Origin: Candidatus Nomurabacteria bacterium
Lineage (GTDB): Bacteria > Patescibacteriota > Minisyncoccia > Phycocordibacterales > UBA9973
Assembly (NCBI GenBank): GCA_020846955.1
Contig: JADLCZ010000052.1
Location: 1-12,564, forward strand
Reading direction: 5' to 3'
Length of the DNA stretch: 12,564 bases
Shown in pieces: positions 1-6,677 of this stretch; the first letter of the stretch is position 1; each line of letters opens with the position of its first letter. The position numbers and the translations under genes were made by a program. Below the pieces are notes generated by a model. That model did no database searches and had not been told where the DNA came from. It was given only the letters and a program-made list of their open reading frames with translations.

Positions 1-88
1 CTGTCTGTGTAGCTGATATATCACTCGCAAAACACTTGATTATTTTATTGACCTTTGTTTGAGTAATTCGTTTGAATTTATATGGCAT
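1..88 (-). CDS. IS1595-family (ISXO2-like) transposase, N-terminal fragment
   Basis: The first 29 codons of a minus-strand gene run off the left edge of the window, starting at the ATG at 86-88. The peptide begins MPYKFKRITQTKVNKI and continues into ASDISATQT. A short basic start followed by a '(L/F)xxDxxATQ(I/T)A' helix is typical of the DNA-binding N-terminus of IS1595/ISXO2-like transposases, the type common in Patescibacteria. The DDE-type catalytic domain lies outside the window. A TGC-TAAAAT -10 element ends exactly 6 bases before the ATG, as for most genes here. The gene reads inward from the element end near position 124, where it interrupts a RhuM-family gene. The family call rests on about 29 residues, so it is probable rather than certain. 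Confidence 0.62.
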   Translation of the reverse strand, partial: MPYKFKRITQTKVNKIIKCFASDISATQT

Positions 89-94
89 TTCTAG

Positions 95-103
95 ATTTTA
101 GCA
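95..103 (-). promoter_or_regulatory. Extended -10 element of the IS transposase gene
   Basis: Minus strand TG-C-TAAAAT: TG at 103-102, the six-base box at 100-95. Six bases (94-89) separate it from the ATG at 88. No clear -35 box was found. Transcription would start at or next to the ATG. Confidence 0.5.
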
Positions 104-116
104 TGATTTTGCTAGT

Positions 117-308
117 CTAGAGCCTAAATATATTATTTAAGTGTTTAGTAATGGCTGGGCGTTTTGTACCAAAAAGAGAAGCGATGTGCTCTTGAGTCGC
201 CCACATTGTTGCTTTTTCTACTTGTGCACGAAGACTAACTGGTCCTTTTGGACCTTGATAAATAACAATTTCTTGTTCTTTTAAATTTTTAAACTCTCTT
301 TTCACCAT
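117..308 (-). pseudogene. RhuM-family protein, truncated by an insertion sequence
   Basis: The 63-codon frame contains EIVIYQGPKGPVSLRAQVEK, then ATMWATQEHIASLFGT and ITKHLNNIF. This matches the start of RhuM / Fic-associated 'virulence' proteins, in which a short beta segment is followed by a helix-turn-helix of the type 'W.TQ..(I/M)A.LFg..r..I.kHi.NIf'. Full-length relatives are roughly 300 residues or more. Here the match stops right after NNIF (about codon 61), and the final residues R-L and the stop come from the inserted element's end (124-117). The remaining coding sequence should lie beyond the IS, left of the window. RhuM proteins are often found beside restriction-modification or toxin-antitoxin genes, but their molecular role is not firmly known. 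The start may be the ATG at 308-306 or the GTG at 305-303, which sits exactly 6 bases after the -10 element. Confidence 0.72.
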
Positions 309-311
309 TTT

Positions 312-320
312 AGTATATCA
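312..320 (-). promoter_or_regulatory. Extended -10 element of the RhuM fragment
   Basis: Minus strand TG-A-TATACT, with TG at 320-319 and TATACT at 317-312. Three bases separate it from the ATG at 308, or six from the GTG codon at 305-303. The common 6-base spacing in this window therefore favours the GTG start. Confidence 0.5.
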
Positions 321-353
321 TTTGTAAGGCTTTTTTGTACAAACAAATTAGTG

Positions 354-359
354 TATAAT
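354..359 (+). promoter_or_regulatory. -10 element of the TerC/DUF475 gene
   Basis: A perfect TATAAT ends 6 bases before the ATG at 366. A GTG at 351 would extend the frame by five codons, but then the -10 box would lie inside the gene, so ATG 366 is the better start. A weak TTGTAC at 335-340 is only 13 bases upstream, too close for a standard -35 spacing. Confidence 0.6.
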
Positions 360-365
360 GCCCGT

Positions 366-1304
366 ATGAATATTTGGTCAATGGTGCTTACAGTTCTCGG
401 TCTCTGCATGTTCGAAATTATCTCTAGTATTGATAATGCTGTTATCAATGCCGAAGTGCTTGGCACGATGAGTAAAAGAGCTCGTAAATGGTTCCTAGTA
501 TGGGGCTTACTTATCGCTGTGTTTGCAATCCGAGGCCTTTTACCATGGCTCATAGTCTGGGGAGCAATACCAGGGCTTGGGCCAATAGATGCCTTTACAG
601 CCACATTCTCCAACGACCCGTCTGTACACGCAGCGATTGACACCGCTGCCCCAATACTCCTTATGGGTGGTGGGGTATTCCTTGTATTTCTATTCTTCCA
701 CTGGCTCTTTCTCGAACCAAAGAATTTCGGTATCCGTGGTGAGAAATTCTTTCACAAACATGGTGTGTGGTTCTTCGCCACTGTATCAATCCTCCTTGCA
801 ACAATTGTTTGGTATGCGATGAAAATCAATCCAATGCTTGCTTTTGGGGCAGTGATCGGATCCACTGCATTCTTTATCACGCACGGTTTTAAAGAAAATG
901 CAGAGAAAAGCGAGAAGGAGCTATTGTCAGGGAAATCTGGTATGAGCGATTTATCAAAAATCCTTTATCTCGAAATTATCGATGCAACATTCTCGATCGA
1001 TGGAGTATTAGGAGCATTTGCCTTTACCCTTTCTATACCATTGATCTTAATCGGTAACGGTATTGGAGCATTGGTACTGCGCCAGCTTACAATTGGAAAC
1101 ATAGACAGAATTAAAAAATATAAATATCTTAAAAATGGTGCAATGTATTCGATACTCGCACTTGGTATTGTAATGCTTACAGATGCATTTGGAATTCACG
1201 TACCACAATATGTATCCCCTGTGGCAACATTCGTAATCATTGGCTACTTTTTATGGAAGTCCCACTTGGCAAACAAAAATGGGCTCCCTGTCGTTACAAT
1301 TTAA
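366..1304 (+). CDS. DUF475 / TerC-superfamily integral membrane protein
   Basis: A 312-residue membrane protein from ATG 366. It is hydrophobic throughout, with an estimated 8 or 9 membrane segments. It has the two TerC-type acidic motifs buried in membrane helices: near the start E-I-I-S-S-I-D-N-A-V-I-N, and later EIIDATFSIDGVLGAFAF. This two-motif layout and the length fit the DUF475 branch of the TerC superfamily. TerC relatives are linked to metal-ion (Mn2+ or tellurite) handling and in some bacteria supply metal to exported enzymes. The ion used here cannot be told from sequence. A short charged loop (about residues 180-200, ENAEKSEKELLSGKSG) splits the protein into two halves. The gene is monocistronic, has its own -10 box, and its stop overlaps the stop of the convergent nucleotidyltransferase gene by 4 bases. 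Confidence 0.88.
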   Translation: MNIWSMVLTVLGLCMFEIISSIDNAVINAEVLGTMSKRARKWFLVWGLLIAVFAIRGLLPWLIVWGAIPGLGPIDAFTATFSNDPSVHAAIDTAAPILLMGGGVFLVFLFFHWLFLEPKNFGIRGEKFFHKHGVWFFATVSILLATIVWYAMKINPMLAFGAVIGSTAFFITHGFKENAEKSEKELLSGKSGMSDLSKILYLEIIDATFSIDGVLGAFAFTLSIPLILIGNGIGALVLRQLTIGNIDRIKKYKYLKNGAMYSILALGIVMLTDAFGIHVPQYVSPVATFVIIGYFLWKSHLANKNGLPVVTI

Positions 1305-1789
1305 ATTTTTACTCCTTTAACTTTTTTGACTAAATCCGAGCTAGATTGAACCTTACCTCCACGCCCAACACCAAATACCATCTTCATCCCCCATTCTCCC
1401 CCGGCATCAAGCTCTGGGATATTCTTTTTTGTTCTGTCGCCGCCATTAGCAAAAATGTGTGGTTTGAGTTTACATAAATCTTTACAAACACTAATATCAT
1501 CTGTATTTGGCTTGTGGCTTGTAATAATTACTTTATCTACCCATTTTATATGCTCAATAATTTCCTTGCGCTCTACTTCTGGCATAAAAACAAAGCCTTT
1601 TTTCGAGCGAAGCCAATTATCATTGTTTAATATTACAACAAGCTCACCATTTTCTCCTGCCATTTTTTTAGCTTCTTTAATCATACGCACATGGCCAATA
1701 TGAATAGGGTCAAATCCCCCTGACACAGCAACAGTAATTTGTTTCTTATTTTTTTTAACTTTCTTTGTCTTTTTTTGAGTTTTTTTCAT
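1301..1789 (-). CDS. HIGH-superfamily nucleotidyltransferase (cytidylyltransferase-like)
   Basis: This 162-residue protein starts with a lysine-rich stretch (residues 1-17, MKKTQKKTKKVKKNKKQ). The nucleotidyltransferase fold follows: GGFDPIHIGH at residues 24-33 with the HxGH nucleotide-binding motif, NNDNWLRSKKG at about 55-65, NGGDRTKKNIPE at about 115-126, and SSSDLVKK at 149-156 in place of the family's usual S-S/T-T-x-(I/L) motif. The class includes TagD-like glycerol-3-phosphate cytidylyltransferases and the RfaE/HldE C-terminal domain, which adenylylates a heptose 1-phosphate. The true substrate is unknown. It starts one base after the stop of the double-GH130 gene, so the two are probably translationally coupled. 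This suggests activation of a sugar phosphate made by the GH130 enzymes, which is an inference. The stop overlaps that of the convergent TerC gene. Confidence 0.82.
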   Translation of the reverse strand: MKKTQKKTKKVKKNKKQITVAVSGGFDPIHIGHVRMIKEAKKMAGENGELVVILNNDNWLRSKKGFVFMPEVERKEIIEHIKWVDKVIITSHKPNTDDISVCKDLCKLKPHIFANGGDRTKKNIPELDAGGEWGMKMVFGVGRGGKVQSSSDLVKKVKGVKI

Positions 1790-1790
1790 A

Positions 1791-3725
1791 TTATAATTTT
1801 ATTCCCCTTTTTAGTACTTGTAGTATTATATCGAGCTTGATTGTAGCTACTCCTGTAACTTTATCAGCTCCCCCATAATAGATAAATAGTACACCTTTTT
1901 TGACAACCATACCACATGGGAATACTACATTGTTTACTATACCCACTTTTTCATAATCTGTCTCAGGCTCAAAAATCGGATCAGTAATACGCGACAATAC
2001 AATTGTTGGGTCTTTCAAGGACAACAATACTGCCCCTACTCTATAAGTAGAGTGACTACGAGATACTCCATGGTACAAAAGTAGCCAACCGTATTTAGTC
2101 TTGATCGGAGGTGCAGTAATACCCACCTTGGAGCTATCCCAACTATTAATACGCGGGCCTAGAACTTTGATACAACGCATAACTTTGTCTTTTTCGAAAT
2201 CCAAAGTTTTAATATAATCTGCACAAATATCTGTACCAATTCTATGCATGATCATATATTTACCATCAATTTTTTCTGGCAGGAAACATGTGTCTTTGTC
2301 ATCTATACCATTTGGGGTAAGAATAACAGGCTTGGACCATACCCAATTTCGTTTCAAAAAATCCTTTTCACTTATTGAGGTTACTGCTACTCTTGGCGGT
2401 CCGATACTATCAAATGCTGTATAGCACATGTAAATAAGAGATCCAATTTTGATTAATCGAGGGTCCTCGCAACCTGAATTTCCATTTGGGATCTTTTTTG
2501 TTTCGAATGACTCACGGGGTGAATATATTGGTAATTGTAAGCGTTCATCAATATTGAGTCCATCTTTACTTACTGCATACCCAATATAAGATGTATTGTC
2601 ATTTGCTAGCGTGCGGTACAGTATGTGTATTTTATTACCTAGCATTATTGCAGCGGGATTAAATGTTGCTGTTGCCTCCCACGCATTATCTTTGTTTGGA
2701 GATATAATTGGATTATTTTTAAAACGTACAAATTTATTTATTTTATTTTCAGAAAATGAGATTGTTTTCAATAAATCTGAAAGAACAATATTGGCCCTAC
2801 AGCAAGTCGTATCCGCAGCGCCATAATAAATATGTAGAATATCTTTCTCTACAAGAGCACCACTCGGAAAAACAATATTCGGTGCAAAGCCAGAAAGCTC
2901 GTATGGTTCCTCTGGAACTAGTATCGGCCCCTCTGTTCTACCGATTATTTTTTGAGGATTTTTGAGATCAAATAATAGTGCCTCGATGCCGAAAATACGC
3001 GGATCATGATCCATCGGTTCAAAATAATTTTGTATATGCGAGTAAATAAAAAGCCAACCGAGCTTGGTCTTTATTGGCACAGCACCCACCTCTACGTGAT
3101 CGCGTACTGTTCGCTCAATATTCTGGATGATATTTTTATCGATATTTTTCTGCCAATTCTCCCAAAAATCTACTGACCATAATTCCTCGATTTTGTTACA
3201 TTGAGCGATAGCAATATGTGCTGGTGGCATATCTGTATGATAACTAAATATTACAGTTATTTTCCCATTTATACGCTCAGGAAATAATGCCATAGCTTTA
3301 GCGTTGAATGGTGTAACTAGATGCTTCTCTTTTATACTTTTCAAATCATCGCTTACTGCTACTGCTACTTTTATCCCATTTGCATTAAATGGGTACTCAG
3401 AAAGTGCGGTGTAGAAAGTGTAATACTTACCTTCAAAGAGAGTTACGCGGGGGTCTTCGCAACCAAATTTCTCCCAATCATTTTCTGGATAAATAAAATG
3501 TGTTTTGTCTTTGTAATGTATCCCGTCTGTAGTAGTTGCGTGGCCGATTGTAGATTGGCTTTCTGGGCGTGTCAGTGGATCGGGATATGAAATTGCACGA
3601 TATAGTACGTGTATATTTTTGCCTTTTTTAATTGGTGACCAATTAAAGGTAGCGATGGCTTCCCATGGATGTTGCCTTTCTGGGATAAGCACTGGGTTAT
3701 GATGTGATCTTTTTGCTACGTACAT
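1791..3725 (-). CDS. Tandem double-domain GH130 (DUF377) glycoside phosphorylase/hydrolase-like protein
   Basis: Of 644 residues, about 1-330 and 332-644 are two diverged copies of one five-bladed beta-propeller GH130 domain. Each copy starts with (R/K)xxxNPxxxP followed by a WEA(I/T)ATFN segment and HxLYR. Each carries GCEDPR (88-93 and 418-423), the conserved family motif thought to hold the catalytic acid Asp. Each then has F(L)PE(R/K)I(N/D)GK, PIKTK(L/Y)GWL and a final IYYG(A/G)AD. The second copy is closer to the upstream single-domain gene (APPIKTKYGWLLLYHG; VFPCGMVV). The first copy has YSHI where YHG is expected, so the two may not be equally active. GH130 enzymes act on beta-mannosides, often as inverting phosphorylases releasing mannose 1-phosphate. 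No signal peptide is visible, so a cytoplasmic role is likely. The ATG is one base after the preceding stop. Confidence 0.86.
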   Translation of the reverse strand: MYVAKRSHHNPVLIPERQHPWEAIATFNWSPIKKGKNIHVLYRAISYPDPLTRPESQSTIGHATTTDGIHYKDKTHFIYPENDWEKFGCEDPRVTLFEGKYYTFYTALSEYPFNANGIKVAVAVSDDLKSIKEKHLVTPFNAKAMALFPERINGKITVIFSYHTDMPPAHIAIAQCNKIEELWSVDFWENWQKNIDKNIIQNIERTVRDHVEVGAVPIKTKLGWLFIYSHIQNYFEPMDHDPRIFGIEALLFDLKNPQKIIGRTEGPILVPEEPYELSGFAPNIVFPSGALVEKDILHIYYGAADTTCCRANIVLSDLLKTISFSENKINKFVRFKNNPIISPNKDNAWEATATFNPAAIMLGNKIHILYRTLANDNTSYIGYAVSKDGLNIDERLQLPIYSPRESFETKKIPNGNSGCEDPRLIKIGSLIYMCYTAFDSIGPPRVAVTSISEKDFLKRNWVWSKPVILTPNGIDDKDTCFLPEKIDGKYMIMHRIGTDICADYIKTLDFEKDKVMRCIKVLGPRINSWDSSKVGITAPPIKTKYGWLLLYHGVSRSHSTYRVGAVLLSLKDPTIVLSRITDPIFEPETDYEKVGIVNNVVFPCGMVVKKGVLFIYYGGADKVTGVATIKLDIILQVLKRGIKL

Positions 3726-3726
3726 A

Positions 3727-5001
3727 TTATAATTTTGATTTACTTAATGAAAGTTTTGGAACTTTTTGATTCATTAATTCTTGTAAAAATGACTCGAGTG
3801 GAGCTTGTGCAACTGCTATATATTTATCCCCTCCTCCATAATATACAAAAAGGGTTCCGTCTTTTACTACAGCACCACTTGCATAAACAATCCCTGGTTT
3901 GTAATCGTTCTCATACCATTCATCTGGTTCTAGTATTGGGCCAATTGATCTATACAATACATGTGTTGGATCTTTTAGATCAAGAATCATTGCTCCAACT
4001 TTATATTTACCGTGATCATTCTTGCTCATTGCGTGATAGAGCACCAACCATCCATACTTAGTCCTGATTGGGGGTGAAGCTATGCTCCGTGTCCTATTGT
4101 GCCAAGCTACCTCATGGTCAGGAAGTCCTTGTGGATCTGGAGCATCACCTCCCGACGGAGTTTGTGACATATCTAAATGATCCAAATATGCAATATGAAC
4201 CTTGAATGGATCTCCCATATCAAGATTATGAAAAAGTGCAAATTTGCCATTTATTTTTTCGGGGAAAAGAACCCAGTTTTTTTGCCTATCACCTGGCTTA
4301 GATAAATATATTAAGTCACTCCAACGCCACTTCATATTCAATAAATCATCTTCTGCAATTGATACAATAGCGACACGCATAGAGTGCCAACCATTAAACA
4401 TGTTGAGTGTCAGATACACACGACCATCGATAAGTACAGCTCGTGGATCCTCACACCCACCCCATCCTCCTCCTGATGTGTAAAGTTTCGGATCAAAGAT
4501 TTTGCGTGCTGGGCTTGTAAATTGTGAACGAGAACTTGTTTCTTCAAAATTTGGAGATACATATACAGGGTACATAAGTCTGTCGTCGAAATTAATACCG
4601 TCATCACTTACAGCATATCCGATTCGTGATACACCATCATTACCAAGTGCACGATAAAAAAGGTGCACCTTGCCATCGATAACTATTACACCTGGGTTGA
4701 TAACAGATTGTGATTCCCAGGAATTGTTTTCGTTTGGTTTTAGGATTGGGTTTTTGCCTGATCGAGTGAGGCTTGGTTTGAGTTTAGTCTTTTTTGTAAT
4801 AATTTTCTTTAGTTTTGTTTTTGTCCTAATTATCGATTTTGATTTTGGTTTTGAAATTATTTTCTTTTTTATTGCTACTTTTACTTTTTTAGGTAACGTT
4901 TTTTTAATAACCTTTTTTGAGGTTATTTTTTGGGTAGATTTTTTAATTACTTTTACAATCTTTTTGGTAGTTATTTTCTTTCTCTTTTTGAGTAAAGCCA
5001 T
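3727..5001 (-). CDS. GH130 (DUF377) family protein with a lysine-rich N-terminal extension
   Basis: A 424-residue protein. Residues 1 to about 78 are a low-complexity Lys/Ile/Thr stretch (for example ITTKKIVKVIKKSTQKITSK) resembling histone H1-like tails. A single GH130 domain follows: SGKNPILKP at 81-89, WESQSVINPG, HLFYRALGNDG, GGCEDPR at about 181-187, FPEKINGKFALFH, SPPIRTKYGWLVLYHAM, and a closing VYYGGGDKY. Members of this family cleave beta-mannosides, often by phosphorolysis; the exact substrate is not readable here. The ATG at 5001 is supported by an AAAGGA ribosome-binding site and an upstream -10 box. This is the first gene of an operon running into the double-GH130 and nucleotidyltransferase genes. 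The basic extension has no equivalent in typical GH130 enzymes. Confidence 0.85.
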   Translation of the reverse strand: MALLKKRKKITTKKIVKVIKKSTQKITSKKVIKKTLPKKVKVAIKKKIISKPKSKSIIRTKTKLKKIITKKTKLKPSLTRSGKNPILKPNENNSWESQSVINPGVIVIDGKVHLFYRALGNDGVSRIGYAVSDDGINFDDRLMYPVYVSPNFEETSSRSQFTSPARKIFDPKLYTSGGGWGGCEDPRAVLIDGRVYLTLNMFNGWHSMRVAIVSIAEDDLLNMKWRWSDLIYLSKPGDRQKNWVLFPEKINGKFALFHNLDMGDPFKVHIAYLDHLDMSQTPSGGDAPDPQGLPDHEVAWHNRTRSIASPPIRTKYGWLVLYHAMSKNDHGKYKVGAMILDLKDPTHVLYRSIGPILEPDEWYENDYKPGIVYASGAVVKDGTLFVYYGGGDKYIAVAQAPLESFLQELMNQKVPKLSLSKSKL

Positions 5002-5004
5002 ATA

Positions 5005-5010
5005 TCCTTT
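5005..5010 (-). promoter_or_regulatory. Shine-Dalgarno site of the first GH130 gene
   Basis: Minus strand AAAGGA at 5010-5005, three bases before the ATG at 5001. It is the clearest ribosome-binding site in the window and stands out because most other lead genes appear to lack a leader. Confidence 0.5.
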
Positions 5011-5026
5011 AGTGTAATACCATTAT

Positions 5027-5035
5027 ATTATAGCA
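5027..5035 (-). promoter_or_regulatory. Extended -10 element of the GH130 operon
   Basis: Minus strand TG-C-TATAAT (5035-5027), overlapped by a second TATAAT at 5027-5022. It lies about 20-25 bases before the ATG at 5001, so this transcript should have a short leader carrying the AAAGGA site, unlike the other genes. Confidence 0.55.
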
Positions 5036-5063
5036 AATAATACTATTATTTACAGCAATATTA

Positions 5064-6662
5064 CTATTCCTCTATCAAACCAAGTTTAATGAGTCTTGCA
5101 TGAATTCCTCCAATTTTTCGACCTATTTTTTGGGCTATACTCGCCTCGTTTTGGCCTTTTTTGAATAATTCTACAAGCTCTTTTTCCTCCTCCTTACCCC
5201 AGCGCATATAGGCTTTTGGGTGTTTTTCCCTCAATTTTTGAAAAGATGATTTCTCGATTTCCTTAGATGTAGTTTCAAGGGTTTTTTCTCGCCATACACC
5301 CCCACACGCAAGTATAAAATGCTTTTGCATTTTTAAAATTTCGTCTTTCTTTATTTTCTCAAATGCCATTTCTGCATTTTGGGATTCTAGGTGAAATATC
5401 CTATCTTGATCCAAAATTTGGGGGTGCACCTTGAAAGCTCTTTCATTTGTTCCGAGTATATACAAACCCGACAATCTCCTCACGCGAGAAAGTGCGACAT
5501 AACCTTGCCCATATTCAAACACTTGTGATAGATCCATGACTGCACAATCGAGACTCATACCCTGGCTTTTGTGAACTGTAATCGCCCAAGCTAATCGGAG
5601 AGGTATTTGTGTAATCTGGGCCTTTATCTTGCCATTATCCTCTACGACCCAATCAGTTGGTTCAACTCTTATTGTTTTGCCACTTTTTGTGCGTACGATT
5701 GGATATCTTGTATTGTTATCATAATCCACCACTTCACCAAGTGTACCGTTTACATACCCATCTTTTATATTATTTTTTGTAAACATAACCACGGCCCCTC
5801 TTTTTAAAAGTAATTTTTCCGGGGAAAGACATCCTTTGATTAAAATATTAACCAACTTCTCTTTCCCAGATGATTTCATAATGTGGGTAGATTGATCACT
5901 ATTTATTTTTATTAATTCATTATTATTTATCCTATCTACATCAATATTGTGTGAAAATAATCTTGTTATATTGTCATGAGTGTCCCCGAGTTTGACTTGT
6001 CGCTCATTTATTTTGTTTATATGATCAATATTTACACTATTGGCACGGATAGCCGACAAGATGGAGAGGTACATATCATCATCTTGACGATGTTGCTCTG
6101 TGAGATAACATATTATGGGAGATAACTTCCTCCAAGCTTGCGACTGATATGCAAAAATACCTATTTCTTCCTCTGTAAAAAATGAATCCTGGTTTATGTC
6201 ATCTGTATTAATAAAAGAATTTTTTACTATTGGGGGGAGTTGGAAGAAATCTCCGACCAGCACAATCTGTATTCCACCGAAAGGCTCATTTGTTTGCTTC
6301 ACTTCCCTACACACAGCTTCTATTGTTGTCAAAGTTGCTGGAGACAACATTGATATTTCATCTATTATCAAAACTTTTGTTTTATTAATTCTTTTATTTA
6401 CATACTCATTATTAGCTATCTTGTCTAATTCATACTGATCCAATTTATCCTTTATGCCAATCCCACTCCATGAGTGTATAGTCATGCCACCAATATGAGT
6501 CGCGGCAATACCGGTACTTGCAGTTATGCCCGGCTCTATGCCTTGGGCACGCAAATATTTTATATATGTATTTATAGTATGAGTTTTGCCTGCTCCGGGC
6601 TCACCTGTGAGGTATACGTTGGCCCCAGTTTTCAAAATAGTTAGAGCTTGATTTTGAGTCAT
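5064..6662 (-). CDS. Pif1-like superfamily 1B DNA helicase with C-terminal helix-turn-helix
   Basis: A 532-residue helicase. Motifs in order: Walker A GEPGAGKT at 20-27; TASTGIAA at 47-54; Walker B VLIIDEISM at 97-105; VLVGDFFQLPP at 134-144; LTEQHRQ at 187-193; motif V AITVHKSQGMSLD at 360-372; motif VI YVALSRVRRL at 388-397. This set is diagnostic of Pif1/RecD-type ATP-driven 5'-3' helicases. Residues about 486-530 (WGKEEEKELVELFKKGQNEASIAQKIGRKIGGIHARL, shown only in part by its key residues W488, I509, I513, I520) look like a small helix-turn-helix or SANT-like domain, often found at the C-terminus of Patescibacteria versions and probably DNA-binding. The likely role is replication-fork or G-quadruplex maintenance. 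It starts 7 bases after the stop of the DUF2914 gene, and its candidate -10 element overlaps that gene's end. Confidence 0.93.
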   Translation of the reverse strand: MTQNQALTILKTGANVYLTGEPGAGKTHTINTYIKYLRAQGIEPGITASTGIAATHIGGMTIHSWSGIGIKDKLDQYELDKIANNEYVNKRINKTKVLIIDEISMLSPATLTTIEAVCREVKQTNEPFGGIQIVLVGDFFQLPPIVKNSFINTDDINQDSFFTEEEIGIFAYQSQAWRKLSPIICYLTEQHRQDDDMYLSILSAIRANSVNIDHINKINERQVKLGDTHDNITRLFSHNIDVDRINNNELIKINSDQSTHIMKSSGKEKLVNILIKGCLSPEKLLLKRGAVVMFTKNNIKDGYVNGTLGEVVDYDNNTRYPIVRTKSGKTIRVEPTDWVVEDNGKIKAQITQIPLRLAWAITVHKSQGMSLDCAVMDLSQVFEYGQGYVALSRVRRLSGLYILGTNERAFKVHPQILDQDRIFHLESQNAEMAFEKIKKDEILKMQKHFILACGGVWREKTLETTSKEIEKSSFQKLREKHPKAYMRWGKEEEKELVELFKKGQNEASIAQKIGRKIGGIHARLIKLGLIEE

Positions 6663-6668
6663 GAGTAT

Positions 6669-6677
6669 ATCATAACA
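6669..6677 (-). promoter_or_regulatory. Candidate extended -10 element of the helicase gene
   Basis: Minus strand TG-T-TATGAT (6677-6669), six bases before the ATG at 6662. It overlaps the last codons and stop of the DUF2914 gene, so read-through from that gene is an equally good explanation for transcription. Confidence 0.4.

Larger units (their letters stand above)
1..124 (-). mobile_element. One end of an IS1595-type insertion sequence (rest outside the window)
   Basis: The RhuM reading frame stays family-like down to about position 126 and then changes into sequence starting GGCTCTAGACTAGC (124 down to 111, minus strand), which leads into the transposase start. The outer end is therefore placed near 124. 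The subterminal segment 91-120 is an imperfect inverted repeat (CTAGA at 91-95 with TCTAG at 116-120; TAGCA at 99-103 with TGCTA at 110-114). The other end and the expected 8-bp target duplication are not in the window, so the boundary is inferred from the break in RhuM homology. Confidence 0.55.

Noticed and set aside
351..365. GTG start five codons upstream for the TerC gene
   Set aside because: It would place the perfect TATAAT inside the coding sequence. The ATG at 366 fits the 6-base spacing seen for other genes.
302..643. A 113-codon minus-strand frame opposite the TerC gene
   Set aside because: It lies antisense to a clear membrane protein gene and its translation has no recognisable domain. 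The TerC frame has conserved family motifs across the region.
2596..3590. Several plus-strand frames of 69-89 codons opposite the double-GH130 gene
   Set aside because: They are the antisense of a well-conserved enzyme and have no promoter, ribosome-binding site or family resemblance.
4670..5017. A plus-strand frame of 115 codons rich in Phe, Ile and Val that resembles a membrane protein
   Set aside because: Its hydrophobicity is the reverse complement of the Lys-rich tail of the GH130 protein (AAA/AAG read as TTT/CTT), so it is a composition artefact.
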